A stretch of DNA of 39,504 bases, from the NCBI GenBank assembly GCA_027718005.1, contig JALLOP010000001.1:1-39504 (forward strand), given 5' to 3'. This DNA is from Patescibacteria group bacterium AH-259-L07. Lineage in GTDB: Bacteria > Patescibacteriota > Patescibacteriia > UBA2591 > UBA6264. A model generated the notes under the pieces. It had not been told where the DNA came from and did not search any database. It worked only from the letters and a program-made list of their open reading frames with translations. Shown piece by piece: positions 33,955-39,504 of the stretch (position 1 is its first letter; every line of letters starts with the position of its first letter). Position numbers and translations under genes: made by a program.

Positions 33955-33989
33955 AAAGTTTGGATACAGGCATCATTCCTTTCAAACTT
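33955..33989 (-). promoter_or_regulatory. 35-nt hairpin leader motif, copy 2
   Basis: Homologue of 24156-24190 upstream of the citrate-lyase operon. Ends AAGTTTG / CAAACTT; internal AAAGGA followed by ATGATG could open a seven-codon frame (MMPVSKL). It overlaps the map stop by 2 bases. Confidence 0.5.
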
Positions 33990-34776
33990 ATATTTTAGTC
34001 AAGACTTCACAACCTTTTTTAGTAATTACAATGGTATGTTCAAAATGAGCAGACAAACTGCCGTCATCAGTAGCAACGGTCCATCCATCATCTAATGTTT
34101 TTACTTTCCAATGGCCAATATTGACCATTGGCTCAATTGCTACCGTCATACCTTGCTTCAAAACAATACCGGTATCTGGTTTGCCATAATTTAAAATAGT
34201 TGGCTCTTCATGAAGATTTTTGCCAATGCCATGCCCGGATAGTTGCCGAACAACTGAAAACCCATTTTTTTCAACATAAGACTGCACCGCATACGAGAGA
34301 TCACCTAAATGGATTCCTGGCTTAATTGTATTAAGCGCAATATCTAGAGATTTTTTCGTTACTTTAATTAATCTTTTTGCCTTGCTTGATATTTTGCCTA
34401 CTGGTATGGTCACTGCCATATCAGCATAATATCCCTGATACAACACCCCGCAATCAAGTCCAATAATATCACCAGATTGAATCACTTGATCTTTTGATGG
34501 AATAGCATGAACCACCTGTTCGTTAATTGACGTACATAGGGTATGAGGATAAGCACCCCGGCTTCCCGGGGAAGCCGGGGTGCGGGGAGGAGGGTAACCT
34601 TTAAAAGCTGGCTTTGCGCCAGCTTTTACAATTAAATCTTCTGCTAAGCCATCCAATTCAAATGTTGAAATACCGGGTTTAACATCAGATACAACGCGCG
34701 AAAGTACACTGGCAAGTATTTTGCCGGCAGTTCGCATAATTTCAATTTCTTCTGGAATTCTAATAAAAATTACCAT
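33988..34776 (-). CDS. map: Methionine aminopeptidase, type I
   Basis: 262 aa; removes the N-terminal Met from new proteins. Metal ligands are visible: D in GLDCGVLYQGYYADMA (two Asp), H in SGHGIGKNLHEEP, E in VAIEPM, and E in FEHTIVI. Family members run FKGY-FP-x-SICxSxN; here FKGY is followed by PPPRTPASPGSRGAYPH, encoded by a palindromic insertion at 34554-34582 that adds about ten residues near the substrate-pocket loop. It lies 7 bp after adk, the common secY-adk-map order. Confidence 0.95.
   Translation of the reverse strand: MVIFIRIPEEIEIMRTAGKILASVLSRVVSDVKPGISTFELDGLAEDLIVKAGAKPAFKGYPPPRTPASPGSRGAYPHTLCTSINEQVVHAIPSKDQVIQSGDIIGLDCGVLYQGYYADMAVTIPVGKISSKAKRLIKVTKKSLDIALNTIKPGIHLGDLSYAVQSYVEKNGFSVVRQLSGHGIGKNLHEEPTILNYGKPDTGIVLKQGMTVAIEPMVNIGHWKVKTLDDGWTVATDDGSLSAHFEHTIVITKKGCEVLTKI
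34554..34582. repeat. Palindrome inserted in frame in map
   Basis: CACCCCGGCTTCCC and GGGAAGCCGGGGTG, perfect 14-bp arms around one base, in an otherwise AT-rich gene. It encodes PRTPASPGS-type residues. Confidence 0.82.
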
Positions 34777-34783
34777 AATCTCT

Positions 34784-35443
34784 CTACGTTATCTTTTGAT
34801 CTAATTTTTGTACTGTTTCTTTAAAAACGCTCTCAATTGATTGCTCTCCATTAACTTTGATCAACATGTTACGCTGTTGATAAAACTCTATTGCCGGCAT
34901 CACTTTCTCATGAAACCACTGTAATCTTTTTCTAACTGCCGTCTCATCAGTATCATAATCTCTCACAACCACCTTTCCTCCGCATCGAGGACAAATTTTT
35001 TTATCTCGTCCAATTAACACTGTTTTGCACTGACTGCAAACTGAGCGATTTAAAAGACGTCTGAGAGCCTCTTCGTCGCTCACCTTTATTAAAATAGCAA
35101 TCCTTTTCTCTGCTATCTTCAAACTATTCATTATTTTATCCAGATCTTTTGCTTGACCAAGCGTACGCGGATAACCATCTAATAAAATTCCTTTATCTGG
35201 CTCGATATTCTGAAAGGCCTCGCGCATCAAAGCTAACATTATATCATCAGGTAAATGCCGACCACTTTTATGAATTTCATGTACCTCTCTTCCTAATTCA
35301 GAATCCTCTTTTGCTTTAGCACGAACTAATTCTCCTGCTTCTATTTTTTGGAGATTATATTTTTTAACTAAAAGATCTGCCTGTGTTCCTTTGCCAGACC
35401 CTGCTGGCCCTAATATGATAAGATTAAAAATTTTCTTTGACAT
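34784..35443 (-). CDS. adk: Adenylate kinase with zinc lid
   Basis: 219 aa; balances AMP, ADP and ATP. P-loop GPAGSGKGTQA (about 12-22), GYPRTLGQAKDLD, and a LID domain with four Cys: CSQCKTVL...CPRCGG. The zinc-type lid is typical of Gram-positive and CPR enzymes. It lies between secY and map. The 150-bp gap to secY holds palindromic repeats and a heptamer array. Confidence 0.96.
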   Translation of the reverse strand: MSKKIFNLIILGPAGSGKGTQADLLVKKYNLQKIEAGELVRAKAKEDSELGREVHEIHKSGRHLPDDIMLALMREAFQNIEPDKGILLDGYPRTLGQAKDLDKIMNSLKIAEKRIAILIKVSDEEALRRLLNRSVCSQCKTVLIGRDKKICPRCGGKVVVRDYDTDETAVRKRLQWFHEKVMPAIEFYQQRNMLIKVNGEQSIESVFKETVQKLDQKIT

Positions 35444-35465
35444 ATAATATCTTGGTTAGATAATG

Positions 35466-35592
35466 TGAGATCCCTCGCTCCTTTCAGTCGCTCGGGATGA
35501 CATTCTTCTTTGCCATTCCGCACGAAGTGCGGAATGACAAGGGGGAACGGAATGACAAAAATCTTAAATCATAAATCTAAAATCATAAATCT
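35466..35592. repeat. Palindromic repeats and a heptamer array between secY and adk
   Basis: GAGATCCCTCGCT..CTCGGGATGACA is family 2, as in rpoC. CATTCCGCAC / GTGCGGAATG forms a hairpin near 35513-35535. Then follow five units AAATCTT, AAATCAT, AAATCTA, AAATCAT, AAATCTA (35559-35593). Confidence 0.8.
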
Positions 35593-35593
35593 A

Positions 35594-36868
35594 TTAGACT
35601 CCTTCATATTCATGCATAGCAATTTGCGCCTGGATTTGCTTTACTGACTCCAATACCACGCTCACCACAATTAATATAGCCGCACCACCAACCACAAATG
35701 TGGTTACGCGAAACACATTTTGCGTAACAATGGGGAGAATTGCAATAATCCCTAATGAAAGGGCTCCTGCGAGCATTATTCTATTACTTACCTTTTTTAA
35801 AAATCCCGCAGTCGGCTGACCTGGCCGAATCCCTGGTACAAACCCACCCTGCTTTTGTAAATTATCAGCAATTTGCGTGGGGTGGAAAATAATGCTGGTA
35901 TAAAAGTACGTAAATGCAACCACAAGCGTAAAATAAAGAAGCCCGTAGATCAGCTGATTTTGATTGATCTGCAATAATATATTACCAAACCCAGCAACAA
36001 ATGATGAACCTGACCGCACCATTAACTGCCCGATTAATCCGGGAAATAATACAATAGAAATCGCAAAAATAATTGGTATCATCCCTGCTTGATTGACGCG
36101 AAGCGGTAAATAGGTATCCGTGCCGCCATACATGCGATTGCCTCGAATACGGCGTGCATACGTTACGGGAATATTACGCTGTCCTTCCGTGATTATGACC
36201 ACACCGGCAATCGTAATTAATGCAAGCCCTGCTAATATTAACCAATTCATAGCTTGTGCTTTTGAAAACGTAACAATAGACTGCTGAAGAGCAATAGGAA
36301 TGCCTTCTACAATACCAGCAAAAATAATTAAGGAAATGCCATTGCCGATTCGTTTTTCTGTAATCAGCTCTCCAATCCACATTAAAAATATCGTTCCCGC
36401 GCTCATTACCATAAGAATGTTGATAAGTTTAAAGGTAGACAAATCTCCAATAATTGGCTGAGCAGATTGGCGGAATAGCATAATTAACCCATATGATTGA
36501 AGCAGTGCCAAGGGCACGGTTAATATGCGAGAATACTGATTAATTTTTGCCTGTCCAGATGAGCCTTCTTTACTTAATTCTTCTAATCGGGGAACCACCA
36601 TGGTTAACAGCTGCATAATAATAGAAGCAGTAATATAGGGAGCAACGCCCATAGCAACAATGGAAAAATTTTTCATCGCACCCCCTGATAAAATATTTAA
36701 CATGCCCAGCAATTCATTTTGAGCAAAAAAATCTTTCAAGTTTGCTATATTCGCACCAGGAACAGGAATGTGCGCCGCAACTCTAAAAACTATCAGCATA
36801 CCCATTACAAAAAGCAGGCTATTGCGTAAATCTTTAATTTGAATAATTTGTCGTATTTTTTCAAACAT
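35594..36868 (-). CDS. secY: Protein translocase subunit SecY
   Basis: About 424 aa and ten membrane helices, the channel of the Sec translocon. The start MFEKIRQIIQIKDLRNSLLF is standard; VAAHIPVPGANI, MGVAPYITASIIMQL, YARRIRGNRMYGG..LPLRVNQAGMIPIIFA (cut here into known parts) and KQGGFVPGIRPGQPT are diagnostic. An in-frame extension to 36925 is possible but would run through the leader hairpins and is unlike the family. It lies in the usual rplO-secY-adk-map order. Confidence 0.96.
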   Translation of the reverse strand: MFEKIRQIIQIKDLRNSLLFVMGMLIVFRVAAHIPVPGANIANLKDFFAQNELLGMLNILSGGAMKNFSIVAMGVAPYITASIIMQLLTMVVPRLEELSKEGSSGQAKINQYSRILTVPLALLQSYGLIMLFRQSAQPIIGDLSTFKLINILMVMSAGTIFLMWIGELITEKRIGNGISLIIFAGIVEGIPIALQQSIVTFSKAQAMNWLILAGLALITIAGVVIITEGQRNIPVTYARRIRGNRMYGGTDTYLPLRVNQAGMIPIIFAISIVLFPGLIGQLMVRSGSSFVAGFGNILLQINQNQLIYGLLYFTLVVAFTYFYTSIIFHPTQIADNLQKQGGFVPGIRPGQPTAGFLKKVSNRIMLAGALSLGIIAILPIVTQNVFRVTTFVVGGAAILIVVSVVLESVKQIQAQIAMHEYEGV

Positions 36869-36891
36869 CATAATTGTCGAAATTTTAGAGC

Positions 36892-36952
36892 GTAGCGAAA
36901 AAGATTTCGCTACAATTATGTGCACCCCGCACTCAACGCGTTGAGCGCGGGG
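36892..36952. promoter_or_regulatory. Two hairpins between rplO and secY
   Basis: GTAGCGAAA (36892-36900) / TTTCGCTAC (36905-36913), and CCCCGC-a-CTCAACG / CGTTGAG-c-GCGGGG (36925-36952). The second overlaps the rplO stop and encodes the last residues of L15 (PRSTR), so it looks like another inserted palindrome. Confidence 0.7.
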
Positions 36953-37496
36953 CTGTGATTTTATCTGACAAAATCACATCCTTTCCTCCAGCTTTCTTTA
37001 TCATTTTAACAGCTTTATCTGAAAATGCATGTGCAGAAATAGTTAACTTTTTATTAATAGCTTTTTTACCACCCTCCCCAGAACGCTTATAAGGCGCTTT
37101 ACATAAAATTTTAATTCTATTGCGATCATTTTTTATCAGCCCCATTTTTGCCAACTCTTCTGGACCAATAACAATATTGCCATTATTATCTTTTTTAAAC
37201 CCTGTTAAATTCGCTTTGCGACTATTTAGACTGGTGAATTTCTTATCAATGTCTTCGAGATGGACAACTTCTGGCCTTACTGCTTTTGATTTAAATCCGC
37301 GAAGTTTAGGCAAATTTCGTATATTTCGCCTCATTCCTTTTAACTTGAGTCCTTTTTTACCTCCTGATCGAGACCGCTGACCTTTTTGCCCTCTACCAGA
37401 ATACGTGCCATGGCCTGATGCATTACCGCGGCCCAGGCGCTTCTTACGGCCTTGTGATCCTTTTTGAGGTTGTAAATTAGACAAGGTAACTGCCAT
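36933..37496 (-). CDS. rplO: 50S ribosomal protein L15
   Basis: 187 aa, longer than the usual 145-150. The Gly/Arg-rich N-terminus is typical (KRLGRGNASGHGTYSGRGQKGQRSRSG). Middle: NLPKLRGFKSK and VVHLEDIDKKF. C-terminal: SAHAFSDKAVKMIKKAGG. The extra residues are a longer centre and a tail ending in a palindrome. It follows rpsE directly by 3 bp: no rpmD (L30) between them. Confidence 0.96.
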   Translation of the reverse strand: MAVTLSNLQPQKGSQGRKKRLGRGNASGHGTYSGRGQKGQRSRSGGKKGLKLKGMRRNIRNLPKLRGFKSKAVRPEVVHLEDIDKKFTSLNSRKANLTGFKKDNNGNIVIGPEELAKMGLIKNDRNRIKILCKAPYKRSGEGGKKAINKKLTISAHAFSDKAVKMIKKAGGKDVILSDKITAPRSTR

Positions 37497-37499
37497 ATA

Positions 37500-37979
37500 C
37501 TATACTTTTTTAAATGACTCAAGCGCCTTGAGTGTTGCTCTCACATTATTAATTTTATTTTTTGATCCCAACATTTTAGCAGTAATATTTTTAATACCTA
37601 CTAAGGATAGCACTGTTCGCGCGGCACCACCAGCCACAATACCATGCCCCTTGCGCGCCGGGCGAAGCAGAACACGTGCCGCACCATATTTTGCTATAAC
37701 TTTATGAGGAATGGTATCATTTACCATGTGCACCTTTACTATTTTTTTATTTGCTTTTCGCACTGCCTTTTCAATAGCAATTTGCACATCTGCCCCCTTT
37801 GCTACACCAGTGCCAACCTTTCCTTTCCGATCTCCAATAACAATACAAGCGCGAAAGCTCAAACGCTTCCCACCCTTCATTACCCGTGTTACCCGCGCAA
37901 GATCGACGAGCTGTTGTTCAAACTCGGGCTTTGTTTTTACCTCCCTCATTTGTCTTTTTCTTACTCTTCTTTTTGCCAT
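37500..37979 (-). CDS. rpsE: 30S ribosomal protein S5
   Basis: 159 aa. The dsRNA-binding part is VTRVMKGGKRLSFRACIVIGD; GKVGTGVAKGADV; then the C-terminal IPHKVIAKYGAARVLLRPARKGHGIVAGG (shown here across two known motifs) and ITAKMLGSKN. Standard length and sequence. It lies between rplR and rplO. Confidence 0.97.
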   Translation of the reverse strand: MAKRRVRKRQMREVKTKPEFEQQLVDLARVTRVMKGGKRLSFRACIVIGDRKGKVGTGVAKGADVQIAIEKAVRKANKKIVKVHMVNDTIPHKVIAKYGAARVLLRPARKGHGIVAGGAARTVLSLVGIKNITAKMLGSKNKINNVRATLKALESFKKV

Positions 37980-38025
37980 AATTTATAGACGCGGATACAG
38001 CTGATCCGCATTTATCCGCGCTTGT

Positions 38026-38385
38026 TTAAAATCGCAAACCGCCTTCCCTGGCTCCATCGGCTACGGCTTTAACCCTGCCATGGTATTTATACCCTCCGCG
38101 GTCAAATACCACACTGGTAATCTTTTTCTTTTTTGCTCTCTCTGCTAAAAGTTTACCTGTCTCATATGAAACTTGTGTTTTTGTTAATTTCTTGTTTTTA
38201 GAACTTACTCCTGCTGTATTTGCGCTAACTAATGTATGCCCGTCATCATCATCTATGAGCTGGGCGTATATATACTTATATGATCTAAAAACACATAGTC
38301 GAGGGCGCTTTTTAGTCCCATAAATCTTAGCTCTTACGCGCCGGTGGCGCCTCATGCGCTTTAATTGTTTTTGGTCAGTAGACAT
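38026..38385 (-). CDS. rplR: 50S ribosomal protein L18
   Basis: 119 aa from MSTDQKQLKRMRRHRRVRAK. It has the basic start, RPRLCVFRSYKYIYAQLIDD, LVSANT, and the C-terminal VVFDRGGYKYHGRVKAVADGAREGGL region, which contacts 5S rRNA. ATG 38385 is preferred; an extension to 38418 is unlike the family. The 109-bp gap to rplF contains inverted TAACAACT / AGTTGTTA segments. Confidence 0.96.
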   Translation of the reverse strand: MSTDQKQLKRMRRHRRVRAKIYGTKKRPRLCVFRSYKYIYAQLIDDDDGHTLVSANTAGVSSKNKKLTKTQVSYETGKLLAERAKKKKITSVVFDRGGYKYHGRVKAVADGAREGGLRF

Positions 38386-38494
38386 GCAATTCAATTTAAC
38401 ATTTAGTACTTTTAACAACTAAACAAAATTTAAAAATATGGCTATCATTACAATCTTTTGTTAAATTGTTAAGTTGTTATCCTGTTATTTTGAT

Positions 38495-39046
38495 TTATTT
38501 TGCCGTTGCTTTTGCTTTCTTCCCCGCCTTTCTTCGAATAATCTCATCACTATATTTGATTCCCTTGCCCTTATATGGTTCGGGCTTTCTTAATCTTCTG
38601 ATTTGCGCTGCGGTCTCGCCGACCAACTGCTTATCAATCCCCTTTATTATCACAATATTATTTGATTCAATTGTTACCTCAATACCTTGAGGAATTTTAA
38701 ATTCGATCGGATTTGAAAATCCGATGTTTAATACCAAAATTTTGTCTTTAACGCTTGCACGGAATCCTACGCCAACTAACTCTAATCGTTTTTCATACCC
38801 CTCTAGTACGCCATCAATCATATTAGAAATGAGTCGTGCATACGTCCCCCAGAGTGAGCGCTGCCCTTTATTTTCTGAATCTTTCACGCGCACGACGAGC
38901 TGATTTTCTTTTTTCTCAACTGCTACAACACGGGGAAAATTCTGAGTTAATTCACCTTTTGGCCCCTTTATAACGATTGTGTTATCTTTAATGGCTGCTT
39001 CAACGCCTTCAGGAATTGTAATAGGCTGTTTTCCAATTCTACTCAT
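38495..39046 (-). CDS. rplF: 50S ribosomal protein L6
   Basis: 183 aa. MSRIGKQPITIPEGVEA, IKGPKGELTQNFP, then GVGFRASVKDKILVLNIGFS and the closing IRRLRKPEPYKGKGIKY(S)DE. Standard length. It lies between rplR and rpsH in the spc operon. Confidence 0.97.
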   Translation of the reverse strand: MSRIGKQPITIPEGVEAAIKDNTIVIKGPKGELTQNFPRVVAVEKKENQLVVRVKDSENKGQRSLWGTYARLISNMIDGVLEGYEKRLELVGVGFRASVKDKILVLNIGFSNPIEFKIPQGIEVTIESNNIVIIKGIDKQLVGETAAQIRRLRKPEPYKGKGIKYSDEIIRRKAGKKAKATAK

Positions 39047-39062
39047 ACAAAAGCTTCGCTTT

Positions 39063-39144
39063 TAGTAACTAGTAACTAGTAACTCGTAACTGGTAATTTT
39101 ATTTTAATTTTCTTTTTATTACTGGTTACTGATTACTGGTTACT
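39063..39144. repeat. Inverted pair of GTAAC heptamer arrays between rpsH and rplF
   Basis: TAGTAAC three times, TCGTAAC, TGGTAAT (39063-39097). After a T-rich spacer, TTACTGG, TTACTGA, TTACTGG, TTACT (39119-39144). The second block is the reverse complement of the same unit, so the gap folds into a hairpin. Confidence 0.85.
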
Positions 39145-39147
39145 TTC

Positions 39148-39504
39148 TTAATATATTTCACAAATTAATTCTCCTCCAATACCTTTTTTATATGCCTCCT
39201 TCCCCACCATTATTCCTTTAGATGTGGAGAGGATAGCAAGCCCAAATCCACCTAATACGAGCGGGGTCTTATCTTTTTTAACGTAGACACGCCTTCCTGG
39301 CTTGCTCACTCTTTTAAGGTTGGTAATTAATGGCTGATTATTATCATCATAGCATAACATTATCTTAAGATGCTTAAACTTTGTTTTTGATTTTGTATTC
39401 AGCGGTTTTTGGCTTATTACTTCTGCCTTTTTAATCCACTTTTCTTTTTCTAAAATCGTAACAATATCAAATTTAATCTTTGAATATGGCATAATCACCT
39501 CTGG
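39148..39504 (-). CDS. rpsH: 30S ribosomal protein S8, N-terminus beyond the window edge
   Basis: The frame stays open to the right edge, where it reads PEVIMPYSKIKFDIVTIL; this matches S8 from about residue 25 on, so the true start lies outside. PLITNLKRVSKPGRRVYVKK and the closing GLAILSTSKGIMVGKEA(YKK) are the S8 core and 16S-binding C-terminus. First gene visible of the spc block here. Confidence 0.93.
   Translation of the reverse strand, partial: PEVIMPYSKIKFDIVTILEKEKWIKKAEVISQKPLNTKSKTKFKHLKIMLCYDDNNQPLITNLKRVSKPGRRVYVKKDKTPLVLGGFGLAILSTSKGIMVGKEAYKKGIGGELICEIY

Noticed and set aside
37497..37499. Missing rpmD as an assembly gap
   Set aside because: S5 and L15 are 3 bp apart with clean ends, and absence of L30 is a known CPR trait.

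Overview
The window looks like a chromosomal piece of a Patescibacteria (Candidate Phyla Radiation, CPR) genome, probably of the Parcubacteria/ABY1 kind; the class is a guess. Reasons: the spc ribosomal block runs S8-L6-L18-S5-L15-SecY with no rpmD (L30) between S5 and L15, which is a known CPR trait. AlaRS lacks the C-terminal C-Ala domain. A Mur ligase lacks its N-terminal UDP-binding domain. rpoB is not preceded by rplJL. The window also holds CPR-style genes (Cys-rich zinc-ribbon protein, VirD4-like ATPase with zinc ribbon, DUF5678/retropepsin pairs). UGA is used as a stop, so the code is the standard bacterial one.

Layout. Positions 1-4450 (plus strand) form an accessory, repeat-rich island: an AlbA_2/HATPase/wHTH regulator, a 70-bp duplicated fragment of it, a truncated DUF218 gene, a 204-bp inverted-repeat element, iteron-like repeats and an AAA_14/DUF4143 ATPase. 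From 4454 to the right edge every gene is on the minus strand. In window order these are: MNT-HEPN pair, recA, rodZ-like, ftsK, rpoC, rpoB (with a long structured leader), a MurE-like ligase, a split dikinase locus bracketed by two copies of a DUF5678 + retropepsin pair, the Cys-rich protein, tRNA-Arg(CCG), scpB, scpA, alaS, a VirD4-like ATPase, a WecA/MraY-family transferase, ruvX, a 71-aa protein behind a consensus promoter, a three-gene ATP-citrate-lyase/citryl-CoA operon, map, adk, secY, rplO, rpsE, rplR, rplF and partial rpsH.

How the genes work together: transcription (rpoBC), translation (ribosomal proteins, alaS, tRNA), chromosome handling (recA, ftsK, scpAB, ruvX), envelope (secY, rodZ-like, WecA, Mur ligase) and a small metabolic module that would turn citrate, ATP and CoA into acetyl-CoA and oxaloacetate.

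Three signals stand out. (1) The ATP-citrate lyase is split over three adjacent genes, in a lineage generally thought to lack a TCA cycle, and sits directly after the spc operon. (2) Two repeat systems shape the window: seven-base-periodic arrays that fill many intergenic gaps, often as inverted pairs, and also lie inside the Mur ligase and at the end of rpoC; and GC-rich palindromic elements inserted in frame in rodZ-like, rpoC, rpoB, ruvX and map. (3) A roughly 290-nt rpoB leader contains at least six perfect hairpins, two of them mutually exclusive. Gene remnants (dikinase C-terminus, hexapeptide acyltransferase, DUF218) show ongoing gene decay.
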